Source of the DNA: DRYM01 sp964526225
GTDB taxonomy: Archaea; Thermoproteota; Thermoprotei_A; EX4484-217-1
Reading direction: 5' to 3'
Length of the DNA stretch: 33,436 nt
Assembly: GCA_964526225.1 (NCBI GenBank)
Contig: CAZGLL010000017.1
Coordinates: 1 to 33,436, forward strand
Positions within the stretch are counted from its first letter, which is position 1; every line of letters starts with the position of its first letter. Position numbers and translations under genes: made by a program. The notes under the pieces are model-generated. The model made no database searches and was not told the DNA's origin. It saw only the letters and a list, made by a program, of their open reading frames with translations. Of the stretch, positions 1 through 8,273 are shown in pieces.

Positions 1-543
1 GTGAAAGGTGGTGAAAAAGTTCTTGACCTATTCTCCTATACTGGTGGTTTTGGAATACATGCTGCAAATTCCGGTGCAAAACATGTAGTGTTTGTTGAAG
101 AAGACCCTAACGCTATCGCTATTTTAAAGAGGAACATTAAGCTAAACAAGCTAGGTAGTTACGAAATTTACGAAGGAAACGTTTGGTCTTTTCTAAACAA
201 AGCGATAAGTAAGGGGGAGAAGTATGATGTTGTTATTGTTGATCCTCCAGCTTTCATCCAATCTAAGGATGGATTTAGGAGAGGCTATGAAGCCTACAAG
301 AAGCTTTTCCAGCAAGCAACGTCACTAGTAGGTGAGGGTGGAATACTGTTTCTAAGTAGTTGTAGCTTCTTTCTAAAAAGGGAGGATTTTCTGAAAATAA
401 TACATGAAACCATGCTTGATCGTTACGACTACGTTATAGTAGATGTTGGAAGGACTTCAGGTGATCATGTTTTAAGGTATGTTGATAAACACTTAGACTA
501 CTTAAAAACAGCATATGTTTACGTAAGAGAAGAAGTAAAATAA
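1..543 (+). CDS. Class I SAM-dependent rRNA methyltransferase (RlmI-like), C-terminal part
   Basis: The frame is open from the first base, so the gene begins outside the window; the GTG at position 1 is probably an internal valine. The visible 180 residues are a Rossmann methyltransferase domain: motif I reads VLDLFSYTGGFG (about residues 7-18), an acidic residue follows the next strand (FVEEDP), and the catalytic-loop motif is VDPPAF (about 80-85). This combination is typical of the RlmI/RlmK group (COG1092), which methylates cytosine C5 in 23S rRNA in bacteria; those proteins carry N-terminal PUA and EEHB domains, which would lie upstream. The substrate in this archaeon is inferred, not seen. 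The gene ends in TAA at 541-543. Confidence 0.85.
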   Translation: MKGGEKVLDLFSYTGGFGIHAANSGAKHVVFVEEDPNAIAILKRNIKLNKLGSYEIYEGNVWSFLNKAISKGEKYDVVIVDPPAFIQSKDGFRRGYEAYKKLFQQATSLVGEGGILFLSSCSFFLKREDFLKIIHETMLDRYDYVIVDVGRTSGDHVLRYVDKHLDYLKTAYVYVREEVK

Positions 544-880
544 CAATATTTTATAATGGAATAGATTGTGAGCATACGTTCAACGATGAAGTGAGAAATA
601 ATCCTAATATCGAAGAATATTCTAGAATATTCAGTTTACCATAGGGGAATTGCTCACTGAACATTGGGAGATGTCATAATCTTCTCAGCTACCTTCCAGA
701 TAACAGATGTAAACCTGAATATGTGTGGGAAAACCAATGGATTCATAAAGGGAATCCTTACCTTTAAAGTGGAGGAGATTAGCATGGAAAGAAATAACTA
801 TTAGGTGTGTGGAATATTTAGAATGGTTGTTGAGAGTGGTTTCAAATAGATTAGCTAGGCTATAGTGGAGGTTAGTTTTA
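544..880. other. Gene-poor stretch, possibly decayed coding sequence
   Basis: About 337 bases without a convincing intact gene. Around 665-766 one frame gives a protein-like run (including WENQWIHKGN) that ends in stops on both sides, and another frame gives a second short run, which suggests an eroded gene. I recognise no family. No tRNA, C/D box pair or strong hairpin was seen. A GTGGAGGT element at the right end (about 865-872) is the ribosome binding site of the next gene. Confidence 0.35.
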
Positions 881-1255
881 TTGAGAATTAGCTATTCCTT
901 TACGGTATCGGGCGATCCTGAAAAGGTATTCGACTTAATTGTTGAATACTATATGTTAAACCTTAAATTCCCCTATAAGATTAGAAAGGTTACACCACAG
1001 CCTATTGAGAACCTTGTAATACCTAGGGAAATAGTTTTCGAAAGAGGAAGCAGATTCTCATCTTTCGGAGGAGGCTCTGTAGAATCGTTTAAAACAACAC
1101 TTAAAATTACACTATCCTTAAAAATGGGAGGTCAAGTTACTGTATCATGCGACTACGACGTCAAAGTTTACGGAACACCCCTAAGAAGCGACGAACTAAA
1201 AATCCTAAATGAAGCTAAAGGTTTAAAGAAATTCCTAAGAGAAAACCTAAGCTAA
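881..1255 (+). CDS. Hypothetical protein, 124 residues
   Basis: The start is TTG at 881, chosen because GTGGAGGT lies about 8 bases upstream. The product has no signal peptide or membrane segment. It begins with a beta-strand-like stretch (RISYSFTVSGDPEKVFDLI) and later shows alternating strand-like segments, ending in a lysine-rich helix. The N-terminal pattern of strand, then a 'DPEKVFDLI' helix, resembles SRPBCC/START-like lipid-binding folds, but this is only a shape resemblance and I do not assign a function. It is followed at once by the tRNA-Thr gene on the opposite strand, so the two converge. Confidence 0.6.
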   Translation: MRISYSFTVSGDPEKVFDLIVEYYMLNLKFPYKIRKVTPQPIENLVIPREIVFERGSRFSSFGGGSVESFKTTLKITLSLKMGGQVTVSCDYDVKVYGTPLRSDELKILNEAKGLKKFLRENLS

Positions 1256-1305
1256 AAAGAACATAAAAAATTTCCACAATTATAATTATTAAGAAAGATT
1301 TGTTT

Positions 1306-1422
1306 TGGAGCCGCCGCCGGGATTTGAACCCGGGACCTCCGCCTTACCAGGGCGGCGCCAAGTACTCCCTAAACCCCTTTGGATGGAGTTTAGGGAGTTC
1401 TACCCGCCTGAGCTACGGCGGC
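1306..1422 (-). tRNA. tRNA-Thr (GGU) with a non-canonical D-arm intron
   Basis: On the minus strand the acceptor stem is GCCGCCG (1422-1416) pairing with CGGCGGC (1316-1310), discriminator U, encoded CCA at 1308-1306. The T arm is CCGGG-TTCAAAT-CCCGG. The anticodon stem is CCGCC/GGCGG with loop CTGGTAA, so the anticodon is GGU (Thr). The D arm is only complete (GCTC/GAGC) if 40 bases are removed between positions 23 and 24. Removal gives a 77-base tRNA including CCA. A U discriminator fits archaeal tRNA-Thr. The splice junction is supported by a full bulge-helix-bulge, described under the intron. Confidence 0.95.
1359..1398 (-). other. tRNA intron, 40 nt, between positions 23 and 24 of tRNA-Thr
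   Basis: The precursor folds into a strict bulge-helix-bulge. The outer exon helix is GGCG/CGCC, the central 4-bp helix is GGTA (exon 1) with TACT (intron), the 5' bulge is GA|A, the 3' bulge is TG|G, and the inner intron helix is CTCCCTAAAC/GTTTAGGGAG. Cutting after the second base of each three-base bulge gives exactly the join that rebuilds the D stem. A D-arm location is not the canonical 37/38 site; such introns are known from Thermoproteales-type archaea and need the splicing endonuclease form with broad specificity. Confidence 0.93.
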
Positions 1423-1448
1423 ATTCTAGTAAATTCAAAACATGTGAG

Positions 1449-1461
1449 GGATATTTTAATT
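1449..1461 (-). promoter_or_regulatory. TATA box of tRNA-Thr
   Basis: On the minus strand an AATTAAAATATC element ends about 26 bases before the first base of the tRNA, the normal archaeal TATA spacing for a transcript starting at or near the tRNA 5' end. Confidence 0.5.
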
Positions 1462-1504
1462 TTCTCGTTTTATTTATTTTAAGTTAATGAGGCTATGCCT
1501 GTAA

Positions 1505-2531
1505 ATGGTATGGGCAATGATTCTTGATGCATGGTTAGCAGGTCTTTGGGATGGTGATAGTACTAGGTATGTTGTTGAAAGAAAACGTAGGAAACAAAAA
1601 GATTATTATGTTAAGATATCGACAATAAGCTTTCTAGAGGTTAAAAAGATAATAGATGCATTTAATGAAGTATTCGGTATAAACCCATACAATATTAGAG
1701 CTCTCTTTAAGAAAAAATAGGAAACGTTTTCTTTTCGAAATCCGGTGTGATAGTAGAATATTGTTTGAATGGTTTAGTGAACATAGATTAAATAGACTCG
1801 CTACAGACTATCCATTAGATTATATTTCTGGGCTATTTTGGGCTGAAGGAAGTATATGTATTAAATCTAAGGGTAACACAGCTGAACCTTTCATATCTCT
1901 AGGGTAAAGTCTTCAGTCTTCAGGAAGAGACGTTCATTACTGCATAAAAATGTGGAATTTAGATTAGAAAGGGCATTAGAGAGAGTTAAAAGGGACCATT
2001 CTTAGCATTCGGTACAGTGTTTATATTAGAAAGAGCGGGAAAGATAAAGGCATAAAAACATATATTATTAGAGGCAAAGTTGTTAAATTAATTTTATACA
2101 ATAATCCCTCTAATTACAGAATTTTTAAAATGCTCTTTATTGAGAAGAAGATAAGTTTTTGTGAGCATCTAATATCATATCTACTTGATACTACAACACT
2201 CAATAAACTACTTGGCAATATTCTCAATAGGAAAAGGAAATATGAATATTCTATTTTCGATGCATGGTTTTGCTCCAATATATTTGAAAAACAACATCCT
2301 AGGGAACATCTTGAACATCTGCCTAAGTTAAAAAGTGTAGAGAGAGTTATGAAATTTTATAGTAAGTTAAAAATACACAGTTATATGGATTTGTTAGAGT
2401 ATTCAAAGAGAGCATGCGGGCTTTTAGAAGCTATGAATAGTAGGTCAGTTACAAGATTACTTTCCTCCGCATTAAACGAGATACATCCAAATACGGCTAA
2501 ATTTTTCCTAAAACCCTTAGACCAAACCTAA
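1505..2531 (+). pseudogene. Decayed LAGLIDADG homing endonuclease
   Basis: Two degenerate LAGLIDADG motifs can be read in different frames. The first, AWLAGLWDGDSTRY, is in a frame opening at ATG 1511 or GTG 1505 and stopping at 1720. The second, DYISGLFWAEGSIC (about 1806-1865), is in another frame that stops near 1910. A third open stretch runs to 2531 and upstream of its first ATG (2130) contains endonuclease-like sequence (about 1983-2130, including SVYIRKSGKD). At least two frameshifts and a stop separate the pieces, so the gene cannot make a full enzyme. The last roughly 90 codons are not clearly endonuclease and might be unrelated. It lies 82 bases from tRNA-Thr and is read away from it. 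Such genes are mobile and often decay after fixation. Confidence 0.8.
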
Positions 2532-2568
2532 TTGCTAATTGTTTTTCTATTCTGATCAACTTTACTTC

Positions 2569-3153
2569 CTATTTGAATGTTTCATTAAATGTTTTTTCAG
2601 CTATTTCTTTTGCTTCTAGGAGTATTTTTTCTGCTTCGGTACTTGTTGATACGTAGTAGTCTATTGTTACTTTTGTGTATTCTCCTAGGTCTAGGAGTGC
2701 TGAGTATAGAAGTTCTCTTATGTTTTTAAGCTGATATGCTATTTCGGGTTTTGTTTTAGATGTTTCCTTGATTGCCTTGTTGAGTACGTTAAGTGTTGGG
2801 GCTAGTATGGAGAGTGCCTCGCTTGCTTCCTTAAGGGTTTCGAGTCTAAGTTTTACCTGTTCCAGAATGTTCCTTGTCAAAAGTATTTTCCTAACCATGA
2901 ATGATAGGTTCTTTGCTTCATTTCTTGCAAGAGCCGCTTCTGAGCGTAGACCTACTTTCTCTAGCTCATTAGCCCTTTGTGTTAAATTCTTAATTCCTGA
3001 CTTAAGAAATACTATGTTCTTATCAAGGTTAACTATTAATGTGGAAGCGATTGTTTCAGCTGCCCTTATCTTTCTAAATGCAAGTGCAAGTCTTTTAGTT
3101 CTTAAGTCCTCAAACCTTCTAACTTTTTTCCTCCTAAATAAACCAAAAACCAA
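2569..3153 (-). CDS. CdvB-like (ESCRT-III / Snf7 family) protein
   Basis: 194 residues with a short basic N-terminus (FGLFRRKKVRR) and long charged helices. The segment around residues 88-150 (LLTRNILEQVKLRLETL, then SILAPTLNVLNKAI and a LLYSALLDLGEY helix) follows the pattern of archaeal CdvB paralogues, which polymerise on membranes in cell division, vesicle release and membrane remodelling. There is no C-terminal winged-helix domain, so it resembles the short paralogues (CdvB1/B2/B3 type) rather than CdvB itself. It begins 2 bases after the mscS stop and is surely co-transcribed with it. No CdvA or CdvC gene is in the window. The family call rests on sequence pattern, not on a search. Confidence 0.72.
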   Translation of the reverse strand: MVFGLFRRKKVRRFEDLRTKRLALAFRKIRAAETIASTLIVNLDKNIVFLKSGIKNLTQRANELEKVGLRSEAALARNEAKNLSFMVRKILLTRNILEQVKLRLETLKEASEALSILAPTLNVLNKAIKETSKTKPEIAYQLKNIRELLYSALLDLGEYTKVTIDYYVSTSTEAEKILLEAKEIAEKTFNETFK

Positions 3154-3155
3154 AC

Positions 3156-4034
3156 CTATACACCACCTTTCTCCTGAATTTCGCTCTTAACTTGTACTGG
3201 TATTTGCTCCTGTTCTGCTGCTTCGTTTTTGAAGATGAGCACTCTTCTAGGATATGGTATTTCAACATTGTATTTCTTAAATTTCTCATAAATCATAGAT
3301 ATTAAGTCGCTTTCAACAATGGGTTTAATCCATGGATCATTTATCCACGCTAGAAGCTTAAGATTTATACTGAAATCTCCGAAACCTGTTATGATTACTT
3401 GCGGTGCAGGATTCTTCAACACCTTAGGATGATCACGAGCTGCTTCAAGCATTGCCTTTATAGCGTCGTTTAGGTCGCTTTCATAGCTTATTCCTACGGT
3501 TATTGTTGTAGCTACTTTTTCCTCAGGCATTGTATAGCTTACTATTCTGGAGTTCAACATGTTCGAATTAGGTATTATAATTGTTCTTCCATCTCTAAGC
3601 CTCAATATTGTATGTGTAAGACTTATATCCTCTATTACAGCTATTTCCCTCTCAAACTCAACCATATCACCTACTCTTAGCGCTTGACTAAATACAAGAA
3701 CTAGTCCTGCGAAAACATTTCCTAAGCTGCTTTGTGCAGCTAAGCCTAGAACTATGCCTAGGAATCCTGCAGCAGTAATTACGGCACTTAAAGTTAATGC
3801 AACATCGGGATATATGGTTTGTATCATGTAATAAACCGTTATTGCTATGATTGATGCAGCAGTTATCTTCAATGCAACTATGGTCATTGAGGCCATGCTT
3901 GAATTCTTCTTACCCAAAGTGTTTCTAACATACTCTGTTAAATACTTCATAACCTTATATGTTAGAAAGATAGCTAAGACCGAACCTGCAAGTAACCCAA
4001 TACTCCAAAGTATACTTGCAACATTATCTATCAT
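3156..4034 (-). CDS. Small-conductance mechanosensitive channel (MscS family)
   Basis: 292 residues. Three membrane segments (about 8-28, 50-72 and 80-115) are followed by a soluble domain. The pore helix shows the family pattern GLAAQSSLGNVFAGLVL, and the beta domain has VGDMVEF, IIIPNSNMLNSRIVSY and the usual long C-terminal alpha/beta region with YPRRVLIF. The protein opens under membrane tension to release solutes during osmotic downshock. Length is normal for the family. It lies 99 bases downstream of elp3, with a TTTTTTATTC sequence in the gap that could be its TATA box, and is tightly linked to the cdvB-like gene downstream. Confidence 0.92.
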   Translation of the reverse strand: MIDNVASILWSIGLLAGSVLAIFLTYKVMKYLTEYVRNTLGKKNSSMASMTIVALKITAASIIAITVYYMIQTIYPDVALTLSAVITAAGFLGIVLGLAAQSSLGNVFAGLVLVFSQALRVGDMVEFEREIAVIEDISLTHTILRLRDGRTIIIPNSNMLNSRIVSYTMPEEKVATTITVGISYESDLNDAIKAMLEAARDHPKVLKNPAPQVIITGFGDFSINLKLLAWINDPWIKPIVESDLISMIYEKFKKYNVEIPYPRRVLIFKNEAAEQEQIPVQVKSEIQEKGGV

Positions 4035-4133
4035 TTCTGTTTCACTTTACACTAGCTTAGACTTAGCTTAGCTTCAGTAATGTAGTGTCTTAGAATGCTT
4101 CGAATAAAAAACCTCTGGCTCAAGAAGAAATAT

Positions 4134-5600
4134 TTAGCTAAGATACTTAACCATGTAAGGACTATTTGATGGTCTATGATAGCCTAGTCTCCTATAGTAC
4201 TCCCTAACGCCTATACCTGAAATTACGAGGATCTTTCTCCTATCATATTCTTCCAAAGCTATTCTCTCAGCTTCTTTGAGAAGAATTCTACCCCAGCCCC
4301 TATGTTGCCATTCAAAAACCGGTTCTACACCTATCGGAACCTGAGGCCCATAAACGTGAAGTTCCCTTATTATCGCTGTTTTCTCATCAACTTCAGGTCT
4401 ATGGGCTTTTTCCGAAGGAATTCTTAACCTAATGAATCCTATGAGAATATCTTTTACTATGTCTTCAACAGAAATGAAAACTTCTATTCCACCGTTTGCT
4501 TCATAGTGTTCTCTAAGTAGTTTAATATTTTTCAAATTTGGCTCCACACCTTCTTTCCAAAGTTTTAAACCAACTTCTCTACACCTAATTTCCCTACATG
4601 GAATACCTTTTTCCCGAAGCCTCTTTTCAACAAGTTGTCTAAGATTCCCTTTCTTAGGTCCGGCCTCAATTATTGGAGCTGGAACATCACGTTGAACCCT
4701 CATTATTCTAACCCATTTCGGAATATACCTGTACATTTCCGAAATGAGCTCTACAGCTTCTTCATCAGTTAATGCATGGTATTCGCCTTTACGCCATAGT
4801 TCGTAAAGACCCGTTCCCTTAATAACCAATGTCGGATAAATCTTGAGCATGTCAGGTCTAAAGTCGGGATCCGAAAACAATGTTTTAACCATTTCGAGAT
4901 CTCTATCGAAATCGCTTCCGGGAAGACCTGGCATAATGTGGTAAACTATTTTGAAACCTGCATCTTTAAGTATTCTCGTAGCTTCAATGGTTTCCTTTAC
5001 ACTATGTCCTCTCATAACACGTTCTAGTACATCATCATATATTGACTGGACACCTATTTCAACACGTGTACCACCAAGTTTAAGCATGAAATCTACCTGT
5101 TTTTCCCTAGCCCAATCAGGTCTTGTTTCAAAAGTTATTCCAACACATCTTATACGGGCAACTTCGTTTCTCGCTTGTGCCTCCTCTAAGCTAACAAAAC
5201 GTTTAGGCTTATCTTTAGGATATCTGTTCATCGCTTCTAAAGCCATCGTAACGAACCATTCTTGATAATCAAGGGGCATTGCTGTGAATGTTCCACCCAT
5301 AATTATTAGTTCAACTTTACTAGGCTTATGACCTATTTCCTCATATTGTCTAAGCCTTGTTCTAACCTGATAGTAAGGGTCAAATCTGTTCTGGAGAGCA
5401 CGCATTAACGCTGGTTCTTCGCCTATGTAGCTTTGTGGAGTACCATAATCCGGACCTCCAGGGCAGTAAAAGCATTTACCGTGAGGACAAGGATATGGAT
5501 GGGTCATAATAGCAACTACTGTTATACCTGAAAGTGTACGTACAGGTCTCTTTCTTCTAGCTAGTAACTCCTTAGAGGTTAGCGTTTGCTCTACATTCAT
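4134..5600 (-). CDS. elp3: Elp3 tRNA wobble-uridine carboxymethylation enzyme
   Basis: 488 residues. The N-terminal radical SAM domain has its iron-sulfur cysteines in CPHGKCFYC (C38, C43, C46), followed by the Elp3 signature MGGTFTAMPLDYQEWF. The C-terminal third is a GNAT acetyltransferase domain with HRGWGRILLKEAERIA and a terminal REYYRRLGY. Archaeal Elp3 alone makes 5-carboxymethyluridine at tRNA position 34 using acetyl-CoA and SAM. Length and both domains are complete. The ATG shares one base with the TAA of the upstream Trm9-like gene (TAATG), which implies translational coupling and a shared pathway. Confidence 0.97.
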   Translation of the reverse strand: MNVEQTLTSKELLARRKRPVRTLSGITVVAIMTHPYPCPHGKCFYCPGGPDYGTPQSYIGEEPALMRALQNRFDPYYQVRTRLRQYEEIGHKPSKVELIIMGGTFTAMPLDYQEWFVTMALEAMNRYPKDKPKRFVSLEEAQARNEVARIRCVGITFETRPDWAREKQVDFMLKLGGTRVEIGVQSIYDDVLERVMRGHSVKETIEATRILKDAGFKIVYHIMPGLPGSDFDRDLEMVKTLFSDPDFRPDMLKIYPTLVIKGTGLYELWRKGEYHALTDEEAVELISEMYRYIPKWVRIMRVQRDVPAPIIEAGPKKGNLRQLVEKRLREKGIPCREIRCREVGLKLWKEGVEPNLKNIKLLREHYEANGGIEVFISVEDIVKDILIGFIRLRIPSEKAHRPEVDEKTAIIRELHVYGPQVPIGVEPVFEWQHRGWGRILLKEAERIALEEYDRRKILVISGIGVREYYRRLGYHRPSNSPYMVKYLS

Positions 5601-6304
5601 TACTGCTTTAACCCTATAACATAGTAGTTTTCTGGGAACACTTTTGCTTTAACCTTGTAGCCTCCGCTTTTTAAAATTTTAAAACCAACTTCGCAACATA
5701 GCTTTCTAAGTTCATGAGGTAGGAATAGGTGGTAAAATCTTTTCAAAACCCTACCTTTTCTTCTCCAAGGCACATAGGTGTCTCCTAAACACTTACTGGG
5801 ATTAACTATTTTTAATAAAGCATTTTTTAAAAGAACTTTAAGGAATCTTGGTTGTAAAAGAGCCCATGCGGTAATGAAGACTTTACCTTTAGGTTTCAAT
5901 ATTCTAAAAACTTCTCTTAAAGAGTTAAGCCTAGATTCATGTGAAGGTAAATGATGAATTGTCGCAATATAAAGTGCTCTTTCGAAAGAATTTTCTCTAA
6001 AAGGCAAAAATTCAATATCAGCTAATATTAGGTGGGCTTTCAAGTAAACATTGTTTCTAATGAACCTTTTACGAGTGATTTTCAACATTTCAACGGAAAA
6101 GTCTACGCAAAAAACTTCAGCTAAAGTTTTTCTAAGTATTAAGAGAGAGTTATGACCTGGACCACAACCTATGTCAACAATTTTTTCAGGGGAATCTACA
6201 AGAATTTCGAAAACAACATCCCAAGGCCTACCTCTACTGTAAGCGTAGCTTGAAGCTATTTCGTCAAATATTTTCATTAATTTTCTCTTCTCATCTATGC
6301 TCAT
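5600..6304 (-). CDS. Trm9-like SAM methyltransferase, probable tRNA wobble-uridine methylase
   Basis: 234 residues forming a class I methyltransferase: motif I VDIGCGPG at residues 43-50, acidic CVDFS, then LADIEFLPF. Several stretches match the Trm9/ALKBH8 group rather than generic methylases: FDEIASSYAYSRGRPW at the N-terminus, IATIHHLPSHESRL, VFITAWALLQ, a DTYVPW element and FYHLFLPHEL. Eukaryotic Trm9 esterifies cm5U34 to mcm5U34, the step after Elongator. Here the gene overlaps elp3 by one base, so the two successive enzymes appear to be made together. Whether it needs a Trm112 partner cannot be told; none is encoded nearby. Confidence 0.82.
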   Translation of the reverse strand: MSIDEKRKLMKIFDEIASSYAYSRGRPWDVVFEILVDSPEKIVDIGCGPGHNSLLILRKTLAEVFCVDFSVEMLKITRKRFIRNNVYLKAHLILADIEFLPFRENSFERALYIATIHHLPSHESRLNSLREVFRILKPKGKVFITAWALLQPRFLKVLLKNALLKIVNPSKCLGDTYVPWRRKGRVLKRFYHLFLPHELRKLCCEVGFKILKSGGYKVKAKVFPENYYVIGLKQ

Positions 6305-6382
6305 AGTGTAAAACCACTTATGGTATGTAACATACTATAACTACATATTTTACGCTCGTAACTTTAATATGACATAGGGCTC

Positions 6383-6396
6383 TTTAAATCTTTAAA
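6383..6396 (+). promoter_or_regulatory. Probable TATA box for the ABC-class ATPase gene
   Basis: Two overlapping TTTAAA elements lie 30-40 bases before the ATG at 6426. No Shine-Dalgarno sequence precedes that ATG, so a very short leader or leaderless transcript is likely. Confidence 0.45.
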
Positions 6397-6425
6397 AGCT
6401 TAGTGTTGCAGCTAAAGTGATATTT

Positions 6426-8096
6426 ATGAAAGTCATGAAAGTAAGTGATTTAGTAGAAATGTTAGCTAAGCTAGAAGGTAAAAGCTATAGCTTGTATCGA
6501 AAACTCAGAAATGCTACCATAATTTATAGAAACTTTAAGCTTAAACTTACAAAAATTCAGGGAGATCCCCATGCGGAACCATCGATAGTAGAGGTACTTA
6601 TCCCTAATGGTTCACACAGGTTTTCTTCAAAATTTTTTGAAGAGAAAAACATTACACCGTTCATAGACTACATTTCAAGAAGTCTTCACATCATATGTAG
6701 GAAGTATAGTGAACGTTGTGGATCGGGAAACAGTTGCTACATAGGGATACCTAAGCCTGGGCCGTGGATTTTACGTAGGTCATCTGTTGAAGTAGGTGAA
6801 AATAGGACATTAATTTTAAGGTTTTACGTAGGTTTACCAGCTAGGGGAAGGAGAATTCTAGGTAATGAAGCTGCAAACATTTTTCATAGAAAGATATCCA
6901 ATATTGTTAAAGATATCATGTTGCTGAGAGAGAAAAGCGACGAAATCATGGATCACATAATGAACTACTTAGACCAAGAATATTTAAGATCATGGATTAA
7001 AAGTAAAGGGTACATGTTCTTTATAGGTAATGGAAGTATTTTACCTAGAGAATCAAGTATTTCCCAAAAACCCCTTAAAAACGCTGTTAGATTCGTATCT
7101 CCTAAAACTCTTAGTGTTAAAGTGAAATTACCAAGCAATAGAGTGATTGAAGGATTAGCTATTCCCAAAGGGGTTTTAATAATAACTGGAGGGGGATATC
7201 ATGGTAAAACAACGTTGCTTAAAGCAATACAAGAGGGAATATATAACCATATCAGAGGTGATGGAAGAGAACTTGTTGTTTCAAGAGAGAAAACCGTTAC
7301 CGTTAAAGCTGAAGATGGACGAATAATTCATCACGTAAACATATCGTCTTTCATAAGAAAATTGCCTTCCGGAGAGTTAACCGAAGACTTTAGCAGTCTT
7401 AATGCTAGCGGATCTACAAGCATGGCAGCTTCCATTATTGAAGCATTAGAAGCTGGTGTAGAACTAATACTTTTTGATGAAGACTCTAGTGCTACAAACC
7501 TCCTTTATAAGGATGAAGCTATGGTCAAAATAATATCTGAAGAACCAATAGTTCCTCTCGTAAACTTGTTAAGAAGTATTGTAAAGAAAACTGGTGTAGG
7601 CATGGTAGGAGTTATAAGTGCATCATCTATACCGCTCTATGTTGCTGATCACATTATACTTATGGAAAAATATGTGCCATACGACATTACAGAGTACGTT
7701 AAGAAGAATCTAAGCAGTAAACAACTTGCAACATTGGATTTTAAACCTTCACAACCTAGAGTGTTTGCTGGAATATGTGGGTTTAGGAAAGCTAAGGCAA
7801 GAGGGTTTAAAATAACTATAACATACAGTGATGGAGGGAAATTTGAACTCAGCATTAAGGATAATCCAAGAATCGTAGAGAAGGGGCAGGTAAAGACAAT
7901 AGCTTACGTAATAAACTACCTCTGTAGAAAACGGATTAAGAAAAGTGTTCCTGAACTTGTGAAGCATATTAACGACGTACTTAGCAAAGGCTTTTCTGCA
8001 CTAGCTAAATCTGTACCTCCCGATTTAACGATGGTTAACGGACTAGATGTAATATGGGTTCTTAATAGAGTTCTTAATGCGGTCTTCACTAAGTAG
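6426..8096 (+). CDS. Predicted ABC-class ATPase (PF09818-type)
   Basis: About 556 residues from ATG 6426; GTG 6417 would add three. There is a Walker A GGGYHGKTTLL (about residue 255), a signature-like SGSTSMAASIIEALEAG, a Walker B LILFDEDSSATNLL, and a long N-terminal region with GIPKPGPWILRRSSV and LPARGRRILG. These features identify the soluble 'predicted ATPase of the ABC class' family (COG3044), whose trypanosome member takes part in RNA editing complexes; the archaeal role is unknown. There is no transmembrane domain, so it is not a transporter. It stands alone on the plus strand between minus-strand genes, with its own promoter. Confidence 0.88.
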   Translation: MKVMKVSDLVEMLAKLEGKSYSLYRKLRNATIIYRNFKLKLTKIQGDPHAEPSIVEVLIPNGSHRFSSKFFEEKNITPFIDYISRSLHIICRKYSERCGSGNSCYIGIPKPGPWILRRSSVEVGENRTLILRFYVGLPARGRRILGNEAANIFHRKISNIVKDIMLLREKSDEIMDHIMNYLDQEYLRSWIKSKGYMFFIGNGSILPRESSISQKPLKNAVRFVSPKTLSVKVKLPSNRVIEGLAIPKGVLIITGGGYHGKTTLLKAIQEGIYNHIRGDGRELVVSREKTVTVKAEDGRIIHHVNISSFIRKLPSGELTEDFSSLNASGSTSMAASIIEALEAGVELILFDEDSSATNLLYKDEAMVKIISEEPIVPLVNLLRSIVKKTGVGMVGVISASSIPLYVADHIILMEKYVPYDITEYVKKNLSSKQLATLDFKPSQPRVFAGICGFRKAKARGFKITITYSDGGKFELSIKDNPRIVEKGQVKTIAYVINYLCRKRIKKSVPELVKHINDVLSKGFSALAKSVPPDLTMVNGLDVIWVLNRVLNAVFTK

Positions 8097-8273
8097 GGAA
8101 TATAGTGCTTAAACATGAAGGATGTTTTATCAGCATGCTGCTTATAGCTAATTCACAATATTTTTACCAGCTTAAACGACTTACTAATCTGTAGATCTCT
8201 AATAAGCAAATTAGCACTAATGAAGGTTAAAGAGATAAGCTAAAAACGTCGCTTACTATTAATTAAATGTTAA

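Noticed and set aside
1300..1487. Two plus-strand frames of 60 codons near 1300-1487.
   Set aside because: They are the reverse complement of the tRNA-Thr gene and its flank.
4051..4077. TTAGCTTAG-like short tandem repeats upstream of mscS.
   Set aside because: Only two or three imperfect copies in AT-rich DNA; no spacing or symmetry that suggests a regulatory site.
8097..8273. 177-base gap between the convergent ATPase and DUF1805 genes, examined for small RNA genes.
   Set aside because: AT-rich with no paired boxes, tRNA parts or strong hairpin; it probably only holds transcript ends.
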